From: Gonapodya sp. JEL0774 | Lineage: Eukaryota > Monoblepharomycota > Monoblepharidomycetes > Monoblepharidales > Gonapodyaceae | DNA length: 64,000 nt | Assembly: GCA_027604505.1 (NCBI GenBank) | Contig: JADIIX010000001.1 | Coordinates: forward strand, 496,001 to 560,000 | Direction of reading: 5' to 3' | Shown here: positions 11,061 to 23,780 of the stretch, in pieces | Layout: each line of letters begins with the position of its first letter | Position numbering within the stretch: the stretch's first letter is position 1 | Translations under genes and position numbers: made by a program | The notes under the pieces: generated by a model | Seen by the model: the letters and a program-made list of their open reading frames with translations, nothing else | What the model was told of the DNA's origin: nothing | The model's database searches: none

Positions 11061-12908
11061 CTAAGCGCACTGCTTGATTACCCAGTTTCCACCAGCGTCA
11101 CAGTGCCGCCACTGACTTCCCACCAGGCACTGCATTGTTCCAACAGCACATCCAGCCCCAGAAAGCAAGACGGATCCGCCTTGTGTGACCACTGCCGTGC
11201 TCGGTTTCGTCTTGCTTGCAGCAGGAGGACTTGGAGGGGGCGATGGGGTGGTGTGTGAGGTCGCTGGTGGGCTCGAAGGCGGTGATGCGGTGGCCGGGGG
11301 AGGGGGAGGAGGACTCGATCCTGGGTAGCCGCAAGCGATCTCACTGCCGAGTTGACTCGACACAACTTGACAGGCAGTCCCGCTGGAAGAAGAAAAGAAT
11401 GGAAAGGATGCAAATTCCAAATGTTCTGATGGTCACATTGGCAGGAGTGTCGAGCTCACCTAGGGCACGATTTGCTGGACCAGCCTGTTTGCGCGCATTG
11501 CTGGAACGCTTGAGCAGACACCGAGGGAAGACATTGTAGCATACCTGAATATTGGATGATCGAATACAGGATCGCAAGTCTCATCAGCATGTTTCAAGCC
11601 GGTTGACATCCTACATACGCACCAACAGTGCAGCCGACACCGCTTGTGGCGGGGGCTGCCGCTGGAGCAGCTACTGGAGTCTTGGCTCCTTGAGCGGCAA
11701 CAGGAGCGCCAGCGCCAGTGCTTGCCGGTGGTGGAGGAGAACTCGGAGGGGGCGCGGTAACTGGCGTCACTCCATTGCCAGTAAATATGCCTGGGCCTTG
11801 TTGACCTGCCCTGACGGTAATGGTTGGTCGAGCTGTGAGGTAATTTCGGCCATCGTACTTGGCACCATCAGCGCCAGGGAATTCTGTAGTTAGTTTAGAG
11901 TACTTGTACAATTAGCAGAGAAAAGAGACAACTGTCAGTCTTAAGAGGCGAACAACCCACCAGGAATCACCACCGACGAAGGAGCGATATTGGCAACAAA
12001 CAGCTGAGGTCCGCTAATTGAGCCACCAGCGGAGCCTTGAATATTGACATCGGCACAGCCCATGTAATATTCCCGGTTTCCAACTGCATTAATCCACGTC
12101 CAAGCAAACTAGAATCCGAGGTGATAACGAGGGGTTTAGACTGAGACAGCCATATCCCAGCAATGAACTCTTCATACTCACAACTGCATCTCCACTCGGT
12201 GCTCCCGCGGGAATCGGAACGTTGTACTCTGATCCACTCGCCCTCAAGCATTCTCGTACGACGGTGAGGAGGACGACGAAAGTCGAACCGCTGTCGTAAG
12301 ACACAGCAAATTGGCAGTGACCACCGTCTGCGTGGCAGTAGTGCAAAAGTAGCCAAAAAAATATCAAGCCTAGATCTACCAACAAGGGTGCACCCAGTGC
12401 CACGGAATATCGGATTCACCCACCATGAGTTGCGCTGCCAAACAATGAAACGTGAACCGAAGTGCCGGCTTGGTAGGTGGCAACGATGGGACCTTTGGGC
12501 TTTCCCTGGCACGGATACGGACGAGCCGCTCCCAAAGGAGTTGTTCCGCTGATAACGGAACCAGTAGTTTGGCAAATATCGGAATGACAAGCGAGGGTTG
12601 GGGAACTCACTCATAGTCGATGTTCTGAAAAGCAGAGATGATGTCGGAAACACAGAGGAAAATCATCCGTTCAGAAGCAGGTGCAGGTTTCAAAGTGATT
12701 TGTTTGATGGCGTTTAAAAACAGGAAAATGATGAAGACCCCAAAAGTGCGCCGGTGCTGATTCGAGCCGTAACACCTACCGAAACACCCAAAGACGAGGG
12801 AATCCACTTGCTGTTTCTAGGTGGAGGATTTGCCATCTCGATGTGAGCCCGAGCGAGAGTGGCCATTGATAGGATTATACCAATGGCGGACAGAACTGAG
12901 CGGCACAT
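11061..12908 (-). CDS. Secreted lytic polysaccharide monooxygenase, AA11-like, with C-terminal Cys-rich module
   Basis: The start MCRSVLSAIG opens a signal peptide ending ARA, followed by mature His1 (HIEMANPPPRNSKW), the first copper ligand of the histidine brace. After introns come NIDYDGTTPLGAARPYPCQ, an internal ATHGGG (second His), GHCQFAVSYDSGSTF, and FAWTWINAVGNREYYMGCAD, whose Tyr fits the axial position. This order is typical of fungal AA11-type LPMOs, which cleave chitin or related beta-glucans oxidatively outside the cell. A Pro/Ala/Ser-rich linker follows, with two GC(T/A)VG-type Cys-rich segments resembling the accessory module seen at the C-terminus of AA11 proteins. One 64-nt intron (about 12550-12615) must be removed to restore the PLGAARPYPC block. 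Family call firm; substrate inferred. Confidence 0.87.
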
Positions 12909-13534
12909 CTTTGCTGGGAACCACGGAGGCGAGAGAAGCTTGGAAGAATGGTAGAATAAGCTTCTTTAGCGCGAGTTCGACCAGCGAAAGCGCACAACTC
13001 GTGGATTGTGGATTAATGTGCCAAAATGTTTCACAGCAACTTGCGGCCGGCCTTGTGGGATCCCTTGTGGCGCCGGTCAGGGAGGCAAGTTCCGTAACAC
13101 CGCAACATGTAATATTCATAATATGTATTACAAGGGTCAACCAAACCAAACACGCCAAAATCCATTATCAACTTGATATTGCATTATTCAGCAAGGTTAT
13201 GAAATGAGCGAAGCGCGAACCATTACTGTTGAATGACTTCCTCTTTTTCGACCTGTCGGTTACGCATAACGAAAACAGGAACAACCCACCAATAAAATGG
13301 AGCTCCTCTCTTTAACCACCGAACCTGCACACGAGTAATATTTTATATTCATACTCAGGGACCACACGATTTGGAAACAGCAGCAATTGTCAATCACCAT
13401 TTTGCTGGAAGTTTGTGCATTACTAAATGTGGAAGGTGTTGTTTGCACCAAGTACAATCATTTCCCCCTTGAATACAAGTTTCATTTGAAACGTGCCCAG
13501 CCCTCTTCCAGGACCGGCGGAGTCAAAGTCAAAG
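12909..13534. other. Intergenic: LPMO promoter and GNL1 3' flank
   Basis: About 625 bp upstream of the LPMO start and downstream of the GNL1 stop. Open frames here show no conserved features. A short triplicated CAAAGT motif lies near 13522-13539 beside the GNL1 stop. Confidence 0.45.
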
Positions 13535-15614
13535 TCAAACTCCCCGAAAGAAGCCTGGTGGCTTGAAAGAGATTGTGATACGGCCTTCGGCAGCCATTCG
13601 TAGAATGAGATTCGCAGCACGGTAAACGTCAGGCCTGGCGGCTCTCGGAGTGAAGAAACCACGCTGGATTGCAAATGCTTATTTCCCCATGGCAGCTTCG
13701 TGAGGAAAGTATGCACAATCCAAACCGATTGGCTTTAATATAAACATACCTTCGCATATTGTCCAAGCGCTCCAGTTTGAATCCTCCGTTGCAGCTGCCT
13801 CCTCGAACTCCAAAATATCCTCCATTTTGAGATCAAGTATTCGCTCAAGCTCAACCAAATTTGCAAGATACCCAACGACCGTGTACGGTTCTTGGACTTG
13901 CGCCACCTTAAACACGCCCATCAGAACTTGCAGCTCACGGGGCACCAGAGAAGGAAACACCAGACCCGGCGAGTCACACAGTCGCACCTCATCAGATACA
14001 TGAATCGTCTGGAAATACTTTGTGTGTCCAGGCGTCCTGGACACTGAGACACGATGGCTGCCAACGATAGAGTTGATGATCGAGGACTTGCCTACGTTCG
14101 GTTGACCAACAAGTCCGATCGTGAGAAGCGAATCTGATCGAGGAGCGGTAGGTAACGTCGTCGGGGCACCCATGAGAGTAAGTTGGTCGACCGCGACCTC
14201 CACATCCGATTCCGATTCCGAATCCGAATCACGCCAGGTCTTTTGTTTTTCCCATGTGCCAGAGCTCTTTGATCTGGCTCGCACCTCTCGCTGATGCCCA
14301 GAAGCAAACCGGTCCCTCCCATTTCGTCCTCGGCGGCGAGGAGGGCTCTCAGCGCTGCTCGCACCACAAAGATCCACTCCAGTGAGCGAGATATGATCCC
14401 CATCACCCACTTGACTATCAGCTTGTGTTTCGTCCCCTTGTCGAGTACTCGGGCGCTGCTTCTTTCTTCGTCTCCTGGGGCGTACAATGCCAATCGCCTC
14501 ACTCATTCCCCCGTCATTATCTTCTTTATCACTTTGCACACCATCTTTGACGTGTGCACAGCACCTAGCAATCACCTCGTCCCAGTCGACGGTCACCCCA
14601 TCTCTTCTCACAACACGAACATCCCTACAACAGTCCAAAATATCCCTCACGCCGATGGGTGTAGGACGACGGTTTCGCTTTGCAGCATGTGCACGACGCC
14701 GTAAAGTCTCTAAATGCAAAATTGATGAGAAGAAAGATGAGATAGCGGGTAGTCGTTGTGACCCACCCATGTCGGGATCTTCTTCGGGTAACCTTCTACC
14801 AGGTGGTCTGCACGAACATTCTGCGATATTAATCATCGGGTACAACTTTTGTAGGTAATCTCGCCAAGCCTGCACGGTGTGGCGCCCAACTAGGTCAACC
14901 TTGATCGGTGTGGATGAGTGTCTTAACGCTCGACAACGCAAAGTTCAAAGTCTTCACCTTGTTGAGCACAAGAACAATTGGCTTGCGTAGCTCGTGAACG
15001 ACGTGGTCGTATAGAGATGGATTAAAGTGGAAAAGGGGGTGACGAATGTCAACCTGCGGAAACAAACAGTTCGGCGGACCGTCACCGGTTATGAAGAGAG
15101 GCCAACGAACCAAGACTATCACGATGTCGCTGAGCTCCAAAACCCTCCACAGTTGTCTCCAAACTTCGAGGTTTTGTTCAAAGTACGGTAGTTCAAGGTG
15201 CAAACCCTCCAAATCTGTCAGCCAGGTTTGAAAATAGAGCTTTTCTCTCTCTTCAAGTTGATCAACTGAGTCTTCGTAGCTCCACGAAGGGCGTTTCGGT
15301 ATCGATATCGCATTCTTTTCCGTCCACGGGTGGGGATCAACCTCAAGGCAATTCGGAGACAATGGACGCGTCACTGGGGTTTGAGACCACAGCTTTCGAG
15401 ATTCGACTTCTTTGGGAGTGAGCTTGGTGAATTCGGAGTCGAGTGGTCTTCGCTGGCTTTGCTCGGATTGAGAACGTTCATTTCGCTCAGCATGTGAATG
15501 ATGAGTATTATCATCCACCTCATCAAATTTCAAAAGCTCCTCGCGCTTTCTTCTGTTACGCTCCTTGAGCTGCTCTTTTTTCTTGGCGCCACTGAATGGA
15601 GTCTTGCGTTGCAT
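13535..15614 (-). CDS. GNL1/HSR1-type circularly permuted GTPase
   Basis: The start MQRKTPFSGAKKKEQL gives a basic N-terminus like human GNL1. G motifs occur in permuted order: G4 VLNKVDLV, then a long acidic, disordered insert including a DSDSESES run (about 14205-14225), then G1 GQPNVGKSSIINSI and G3 DSPGLVFP. The C-terminus reads AFAIQRGFFTPRAARPDVYR and KPPGFF, the diagnostic GNL1/YawG tail, once an intron near 13695-13750 is removed; the stop is at 13535. YlqF/YawG GTPases act in ribosome assembly or nuclear export; GNL1 itself is less well understood. There are three or four introns. The product is about 600 residues, near human GNL1. Family call firm. Confidence 0.9.
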
Positions 15615-15691
15615 AATAATGTCAATATAAAGTTCGGTCTCACATTATCTAAAACCGGTCTAAGGCAAGTTAGGCACATGATACTAGTAAA

Positions 15692-17989
15692 CTACATTTG
15701 GCTGGCACTCAAAGCCGCCGAGAATAGAGTCTTTAAATCCATCAAACCCGTCCGCATCAGAGTTCGCACAATCACGCCACTTGCTCCGAGCATAACCACG
15801 CCACCTAGGCTCTCGTCATGCATTATCAGATCACGAACTCCGCTCCAAGCAAAATCTCCACCTTTCAAAAGTTGTGCGACAGTGCGAGCGAGCAGAGAAG
15901 GATAATCTGGCAAAAGTCGAAGAAGCAGATAATTGAGCAGTGAGCGGACTGCCGTTAGGAGATCTCCGAAACCTAATCCTGTGAAATCCTGAGGGAGCTG
16001 CCCGATCACTGCTCGACATACGGATAACAGAGCAGCAAAGTTCTTGGAGGCTACCTCAACAACTGCGCGGGTTATGGGGCCTACGTCGGGTAAGATCTCA
16101 CAGAGCAAGTACGCCAATATCATTCGGTTGATCGATTTGACCCTGTGATCATGTTCAAAAATGATGGCCCATCCACCGAACATAGATGAAAGGTAGTACA
16201 TAACAGGATGCGATGGAAGAGGGCCTGAAGGATGGATTGTGCGGAACTCTGTTTGTCCCGAATCGCCAATTTCGAAGCCTTATAGCCACCCACCGAATGT
16301 TCGCAAAACGTAGCACATCCCGATCCTATGCCCCTCTAGGTTGACCCAGAAGTACGTAGTTGAATGTACCCAACTGTGTGCCATCACCTGGATATCCTGC
16401 ACTACGGTTTCCACAACCTCCTTCGCAGCCGCGCGAGCCCACACATCGAAGTCTTCCAGAGAGTCGGCCAAGCCGTTTGTCTGCGCACGATGGAACCAGC
16501 CAATTGCCGGAGAAACTGGGTCCGAAGGCCTACGAACGTCAAACGTTGGTGAGTAGGAACGGCTCGTCGGGCGATACGACGAAGTCGTGGCAGAACGTGC
16601 GTGGAATGGGTGACGCTCTCGCCGAAAGTTTTCTACCTGGGATGTAAGTTGCGCAGAGTGAGCAATAGGAGACGGTGGTGCGGTAGACGAGCGAGGAAAG
16701 CGTTGGTTCGGGTGCCCGATGGTGAGGGAAGCAAGGGCACTAGATTCTGTTTCCGCCGGTTCCGCAGTTATCAGTTGTGGTCGTGTAGCGTTCTGCTCTC
16801 CTCCATCTGCTAGTGGCACCACATATTCTGCCTTTACTGGAATAGCATCGTGGACTGGGGTCGTTCCGTGTGGGATAGGAAGATTGGCTAGCTCATCCTC
16901 GCCCGAATCGTACACACTTCCTATTGTCAGCGGGCCTTCGCCTTCGCGAGAACTGGGATCAAAACCTTCGGGGACAGGGTCGGTCATATCACTTGGACCG
17001 GCGGAGGGCGATGTGTGCAGAGAACCCGATGCGGAGGCTGCGGCGGAAGCGAGCCGGGAGGATGCGTCAGAGAATGACACATCCGAGTGAGGCGATATTT
17101 CCCCATCGGCAGCGTTGTCCGGGTTAGCGTCTGGTTCCCCGTCGAAATCCGATTCCCCGAGACTGTCATCAACCTCCGACTCAGACTGAAACTCTGAATC
17201 GTCCTCGTCTTCTTCTGATTGTTCTGAGCCGCTCCAATTCTCCAGCTCACCCAGAGTGTCGTTTTCATCTTCATTTTCCTTTACTTCCGGTGGGGTCTCG
17301 ATGCCAGTGCCGACTTTGATCCTCACCCAGGCCTTTCCTACCGCCCTGCTTAGCCCCGACGCGCTTGCACTCCTTGCCAATCGTAGAGTCCGCGGTGAAT
17401 CTTCAGTGACAGAATCAGCAAGAACAAGAAGGACTGAGCTCCGGCGTTCGGCACCGTGAGGACTCTTTAACAGGAGGGATGTACGCCGTGATTGGGAAGT
17501 AAAGGATCGTCTGAGAGATGCGCGGGGAGTAATGCTGACCGATAGTGCTGGGTCGGATATGGCCGCTTGCGTCGAGAAGGACTCTGGTGTTTCAACTGAC
17601 AAGCTGGTGATAGCTTCCGAACTAGCTAGGATTCCAGCGGGAGCAGAAGCAGCGACGGCTTGTGGAGGAGACAACGGGGGCGGGGAGATTGATGGTGGAG
17701 ATAGCACTACCCCCTCGCTCCCGCTGACATCCTCATAAAGGACTGGTGGGCCCGGGCTCGTCTTAGTAGGCTGCAAGGTGGCTAAAAGGCCAGAACTCAG
17801 CTTCGACGGTGCGCTGGCTGCTGCTTTGCCCAACCACTCGGACGTGTTAGCGAGTATTGGCAAATCTGTGGGATCTGTATTGGTAGTTTCAAATGTTACG
17901 GACTTGACGAGAGAGCCGGCCGAAGTCGAGCGTTTGCGGACAAACAGTGGAGTGTGCCGATGGCGGTGCGGGGATGTAGGGGGAGACAT
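15692..17989 (-). CDS. Unrecognised protein: long disordered N-terminus, helical hydrophobic C-terminus
   Basis: The start MSPPTSPHRHRH at 17989 is the only ATG in a long frame. The first ~500 residues are low-complexity, rich in Ser, Pro, Ala and acidic runs, with many SP/TP sites. An intron near 16225-16280 joins this to a second exon that begins EFRTIHPSGPLPSHPV and continues into FGGWAIIFEHDHRVKSINRM and Leu/Val-rich helices, ending LFSAALSASQM. The C-terminal ~190 residues could be membrane-associated. I do not recognise the family. The gene starts only 37 bp after the stop of the upstream gene on the same strand, so co-transcription or a mis-split single gene is possible, although I found no intron keeping both frames open. 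The coding call rests on the length of the open frame and the clean splice. Confidence 0.6.
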
Positions 17990-18025
17990 AAAAGGCTTCA
18001 CGAACAAGTGGTCTAGGAACGGAAC

Positions 18026-18988
18026 TCAGTGAGCTGGCAACGGTTCTTGTAAATACACAGACACATACATGCTATGCGCAGCGCATAGGCTAGAACGTTC
18101 TGTGAGAGATAGACTCGGAAATATATCCTGGAAGACGAACGGCAATGAGTCAACCTTGCGTTGCCATTGGTCATGTCGCGTCAGGAGCCCGAAAACCCAC
18201 TGAGACACCTTTGAAAGAACGCTGGGTACATCAGACAAAAAGCTATGATAACAGGACGGATCGTGAGGGTGGAGCTAATGACAATCAAAAGGATTGACCG
18301 TTGAACGGTGCGAGATTTTGAGACAACTGTGGTTCACGCACCTGAGTAATGCAATCCGTGATTTCTTTGTATGATTTGACACTGAAAGGATACATAGTCT
18401 TGTCCAAAACAAACCGATACTTTTCTGTGAGCATCCTCGTGCTTACAACAGAGTGCAGAGAAACGTAAAGCAAAGGCTCTAGAACGGAGAGATAAGCCAA
18501 TCGCTCAATCCATATTGGCAAATTTGATGATTTTTTATGGTGATGTCCGGTTTTGTGCAATGTCGGCTCCACTGCATCTCTGCCGACCATTCTCCTCAAA
18601 CGGTTCAGAAGACCTGCAAGTGAAGCTGATAGCGCCGTATAGTTTGCCTGTAGCTGTCGAAGCGTCACCAAAATCAGAAAACTGAAGAATCGCGAATCGA
18701 TTCCACATTTCATGGAAGGATGAGTTATGTAAAGTGCGACGACAACAATCGGTTACCAATTACACACTATTTCAACTTCCGCTCGTCCATCCGTGCATTC
18801 CAAATAGAGCGAAAAGGTGTCACTACCATTCCTTTCACCTCGCCTGCTATAAACTGAGTGATTTGAACAACTCGTGAGGGATCAGTCGCGCCAAGCGCCG
18901 GAATCAGGAATGGGAGAGCAGCTGCTGGCAAGATGCTTCCCAAGGCTTCTCCAGAGTTGGCGCTCCCTGGATCCCGGATGCTTCCCAT
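18026..18988 (-). CDS. Unrecognised helical protein, about 230 residues
   Basis: The start MGSIRDPGSANSGEAL sits in an ACCATGG context. Removing a GTGAAA...CGACAG intron (about 18657-18834) joins TQFIAGE to LQANYTALSASLAGLLNRL, and a second intron ending TTCAAAG joins DCITQ to VSQWVFGLLTRHDQW; the stop at 18026 follows VYLQEPLPAH. The product is mostly amphipathic helix with a hydrophobic Ala/Leu/Pro stretch near the N-terminus (LPAAALPFLIPALG) and HHHKK in the middle. No known domain is recognised. It lies between Argonaute and the disordered-protein gene, all on -. Exon limits are inferred from splice consensus and frame only. Confidence 0.5.
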
Positions 18989-19209
18989 GGTTGGATGGTA
19001 AGATATCTAGACCACGCGGTTGGCACCAAAGACCCGATGACTCTCTTACCCCAAAACAACGCTACAAAGCCGAGCCAAAAATGGATGATGTTCTCTCCCA
19101 ATCCCAAAACAGATTTCAATTCTTTACTTTACTACAAAAGAAACTCTCTCTTCCTTAGAGATGGATATTCAAAGATACTTCAATAAAAAGTTCGCTTTGA
19201 GACTGTTTC

Positions 19210-22200
19210 TCAGACGAAGAACATGGTTCTGGCAAAATCCTTGGGCAAAGACTTGGCGTTGACGCTGGGAACCAAGCCTGAATGCGCGTTGACTGCTGAA
19301 AGTCCCTGGTTCACGTAAATGCGTACCCGATCTTTACACGAACAATGAGAAACAACCGGGAGAGCAAGGTGAGTGTATGGTAATGGAGCCGCTCAAAATC
19401 AATACTCACACGCCAACAAGTGGGCGTAGTACGTCGGAGGAACAAGCGAAACCGAACGGGTTGCACGGCTATACACATAACAGAGACGATATGTGAACTG
19501 AATGGATTAACATACAATTAGCTCACAAGAAACAACAATGAAACGCTGTCGCAAATGTCTGGTATTGATTACACACCTGCTGCATCACATCCGCAGAAAG
19601 GTTGTTTTCGTCCAGAAGGACATAGTAGTGGGCCGGGCTGTCACGCAACCATGAAGTATACCAAAGAGTGCCGTTTCTCATAAAATCGCACTTTTGGGAA
19701 CCCACCGGCTCGTGCCCTGGATTCCAGAATGACTCATTAGGAAGAAATCATACTCATATGGATGGGTAATGGCTGAACCAGGTGGACAAATTAGCACGAG
19801 TTATACATGTTCTTCGGTGAGCACCCGTTCCTTACTCGTGTCGACCACAGTACCAGGCTTTGCGTTTCCGGACCGGTCCGCGTCGCCGGGGTTTGTCACA
19901 AAAATCTTGGTTTTGTGACGCTTGGTCATCACCGTCTATCAGTTTGTCCGGAATTCATAATCCAAACATCATTTTGCACAGAATGAACACGAGGTCTTAC
20001 AAAAGTGATCGGCGGATCATAATCCTTTTCCAACTCTGCAAAGGCCCTTTTCATCGCCTTTATCTCATTGTCATAGACAATTTGGAATTGACCCTATGCA
20101 CAATAACAAGTGAGTGTCGCTTGCCTATAGCGAATGATCTGATTCATGCTCACCTCCGAAACACCATCACGGTAAAACAAAATTCTCTTGGGTTTCCTTC
20201 CGTTGTTCGTGCGGTAGTATGCCAACAGCGAATCCTTGATCTTTCTCACAAAAACTGTCAGCACAAAGTCTGAATACTGTTGGTATAATTCCTCACAATA
20301 TCTTGCATTTTCTCAATAACTTCGGTTTTGCTTGTTTGAAGACGAACACTTGGAAAGTATTTCGTCAATTGCGGGTTGATAGTCGCGACCTGAGATGATC
20401 GTAAGAGTTTATCCACGTCGAGAGCCATACGATTCCAGCTACTCACCACTGCAGCAATACTTGGTTTATTGTCGCCAGTATAGTGCGAGACATCGGCACC
20501 CATAACGATGATATCGTCTGTGACAAATGGCGCCGGGGGGTCTTTCAAAGTACAGGATGTGCCCGTCAGGTAATCGAGTCCAATCAACATGAGAAGAATT
20601 CGTCCTCACCTTTGAGCATTTGGTTAACACCCCCCAACTTGGTGTTTACCTTGAGAGAAACATTGGCAAGGTATTGAACAAGCTTGCCGGGGTCCTTCTT
20701 CAAATTCTTGACCTGCATCACTTGGCTGTGTCCAAGGGCAAAGAACCGATCAACGTCCAGCAGCAACGATACGAACGTTTGCCGCGTTTCGACCAGGAAC
20801 CATGCATAACAAACCTGGGAATCCCAACCTGAGTGTCCATGACAGACTTGATCAACTCGTATGTGTGTCGCACGTTGACGATGAAGAACAGTAGGACAGG
20901 CGCTGAGGTGCCTGGGAACACTTGGGCACACCTCGCGGTAACATCTCTGATGGCATTTTTGAAGTTCACTTCGTTCACATGCGAAACGCGCACGAAAGCA
21001 ACATCGTTTGCTGCGGATTGGTGGCACAGATGTCATTCGAGCAGACAACTGATCAGAAGGCGGATCGGATATGGCTTCCACCCACCGTTTCCAATTTGCA
21101 TTCCCGTCGCCCCAAAAACTTCTCTGATTGTGCCATCCAGGTTCCACAGAGCATTCTCGTTCATTTCGTAGTCTGAACACATCAACACGTATCCATAACT
21201 CGGCATTGGCGCCGGACTGAGGTACGCCACATCCTTCAAATTCCAAGCTCCCATACCCGCAGCAGGGTTCAAAACTTTCCCTCTTCCGTAAGAAAGGGAC
21301 GGGGACGGAAGGATGCGACCGGCCACCTGGACCATCCGTTCATCGACTTCGATTCCAAGTGCCTTGAGGTGCGGGTTGGTGCTTAGATTAAGCGATGCCA
21401 CGGCATTCTCGATGGCAACTTTCTTGTCATTCGGCCTCTGGGTGGAGGCTTTGATCATACCGCTGCGGTCGTTCTCCGTCATGGTGCCTATGCATTTGCA
21501 ATCCCACAATACAGTGAGCAGTCTCTTTAACGGGCATTGTAATCGGACGCACCGGTATATCTCGTGCCCTCCACGATATGGCACACCTCGACTGGGAAGA
21601 AGGTATCCCCCTGAGCTCCACTCGACCGGAGGAGGTTGAGGTTCGGGTACTTCAACTTGAGATTATATGTTGTCAAGAAGTACTCAGCGACCGATATAGT
21701 CTTGTCGTCATGGACGAAGCTAAGGCGATGTGTTCAACGGCGTGCAAGATCCAGTGGTCAGTACCGGGGGACACCAAAACTCAGACAATATAGCACCCAC
21801 GTCGTCTCCACCGCATTCTTGTCACTAACACCTCTAATAACCTTCTTGACGTACGACTTACCCGTCGCCCCGACCGCCCGATGCCTGAGTTCCACCTTTG
21901 CCCCCCTAATTCTGGAGTCGACCGCGTTCCGGTCCTGTGGGCCAAGCTTCTGCTCTGGTCTGAAACCGCGCACCACCTCACCAATGAACGACAGAGCATC
22001 CTGGCTTTTGAAAACTGACGTGAAGGACAGATCCACGTTCACCATGACCAAACCCTTTTTGCCTGATTTGGTACCAGTGGTGTTGGTTATCCCCGTACCC
22101 TCTGTCAATCTCGCACTTTGGAATACACCAGTCCATACGTCGAGACCTCCGCCAATGGACCAGGCACCAGCGGGGGTGAACAGGGAACGGCCAAGCAAGT

Positions 22201-23780
22201 GTGTCGAAGGTCGAGCAAGAGGTGCTTGACGGAGGAACAGGTCGAGCACGGTGAGGGGTAACAGCGGAACTTCGCGAGATCCGGTGGGGGTTTTCGGATC
22301 CAAGTACACGCTTATGAGGCCAAGAGGGACCATGGGGGGGTCCGTCGCTTGGAGAACTGAACGCAGCGAGGGAGGTGCGAGTGACATGAGTGATCACATC
22401 AGCTCCAGCAGAGCATACCACGTCCGAGCTGAGAGTCCAATGAGAGAAAAACACCGGGCAAACTCACCAACCATGTACTCCCCCGTACTGTCTCCACTCT
22501 CTAACACCACAGGCTTGGTTAGCTTCCCAGCAACGGCGCCTTTGCGATCCAGGTGCAGGTCGTCTGTGGCATAAAGGTTTTTGCGCCCGTCGTAAGCGTA
22601 AAAGATGCCAGTGGGAAAAATGTCCTTGTTCTGGGCGTAGAACTTTTCCAGGATATCGCTGGAAGCAGAGAGCAGCGTGAGATGGGGATCACGGGGCCCG
22701 CACGAGAGGTTAAAGGCGGAAAGCTTCACAACATACCGGTTCTTGCGCTGGATTTCGACTTCTTTCCCTCCCTTGTCTTTCGAAGTGACGTCGTACTGGC
22801 ACAGGAAGGGAGTTTCAAGCACGAGAACAAAGATTGGGTGATTGGGTATGATTACTTAAAAGACTGACGGAGCAAGAGCGGAGGCCTGGTCTCAACGAAA
22901 CGTACGTGAAATACTTGCTTGTCCGGAGTTGTCCGGATCTAGGTTCGGAGAGTTGGTGAGGAAGCCCGAGCCGGGGACGGTGATGCGCATAATGGGCAAT
23001 TTGGTGGAAGAGGAACCGTATGAGATGCATACAATTCTAGAAATAGGAGTGGGGCTTGACGCGGATGTGCCCGGTGCGATATCCTGTCGCACTCCCAATA
23101 GATATGATGAGTGTCCATCACATCCTCACGCCCTTGTCTTAGCAGCAACTACTCCTACTGTCAGAGTATTGGAGGACACGTCGCGTGCAAACGAAGTCAT
23201 ACGGTTTACTCGTACTCACGGGAAAGTAGTTCGCCCACAGCCTGACTGGAGCTCCCGCAGTGCCGTAACTCGGCCTCAACGCGAACTCTCTCCCCGTCAT
23301 CTGCAAAGGAGGATCATTTCTGATGGTCATGGATCTGCTGGGCCCCGCCGGGCCTTCCCCGCGGGATTCCACACCAGAGGGGGCAAAGAAGGACTCTACA
23401 GCCCCGTACTCTGAAGGACCCCCACCACCGCCATAACCTCCACCACCACGGCCACCACCACCACCGCCACCTCCGCCACCACCACGTCCGCCGCGGTATC
23501 CACCACCGTCTCCACCACCTCGGCCACCACGTGGAGCGAAATCGCCACCACCACCCCTCCCGCGGCCACCACCACGACCTCCGTCCCCTCCAGCACTTCC
23601 TCCGCGAGCGTATCCGCCACCGCCGCCGCCTCCTCCCCGTCCTCCTCCATCTCCTCGTCCTCCGGGTGGAGCCGAACCTCCCCTTCCACCACCTCGCGGC
23701 TGGAAGTCACCACCTGGGCCGCCACGGCCTCTGCCACGAGGGGACCCACCGCCGCCACCGCGAGGGTATTGATCCGCCAT
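19210..23780 (-). CDS. Argonaute (RGG-rich N-terminus, slicer motifs present)
   Basis: The N-terminus ([11 protein letters not shown]) is an Arg-Gly-rich tail of ~120 residues, then the N domain ([21 protein letters not shown]), PAZ with linker regions (22394-22822), MID and PIWI. PIWI carries [18 protein letters not shown] (first Asp), [22 protein letters not shown] (second Asp), [35 protein letters not shown] and [16 protein letters not shown] (His), ending [10 protein letters not shown]. The Glu finger should lie between the two Asp motifs and was not pinned down. About 15 introns of 50-100 nt were inferred. Argonautes bind small RNAs and silence transcripts; the motifs suggest slicer activity. 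It is divergently arranged with the PPR-like gene. No Dicer or RdRP lies in the window. Confidence 0.93.
23405..23780 (-). repeat. Gly/Arg-rich low-complexity tract encoding the Argonaute N-terminal tail
   Basis: A GGN/CGN-rich stretch encodes runs of RGG, GRGG and poly-Gly with YGGG near the end. Its strong composition bias opens long false frames on the other strand and in other frames. Confidence 0.9.

Noticed and set aside
12817-13207. ORFs on both strands around the LPMO start
   Set aside because: They overlap the LPMO signal-peptide exon and promoter and show no conserved sequence.
17989-18201. Fusion of the two unknown minus-strand genes by an intron near 18000-18050
   Set aside because: Each GT...AG pair tried either shifts the downstream frame or leaves a stop, so they are kept as two genes.
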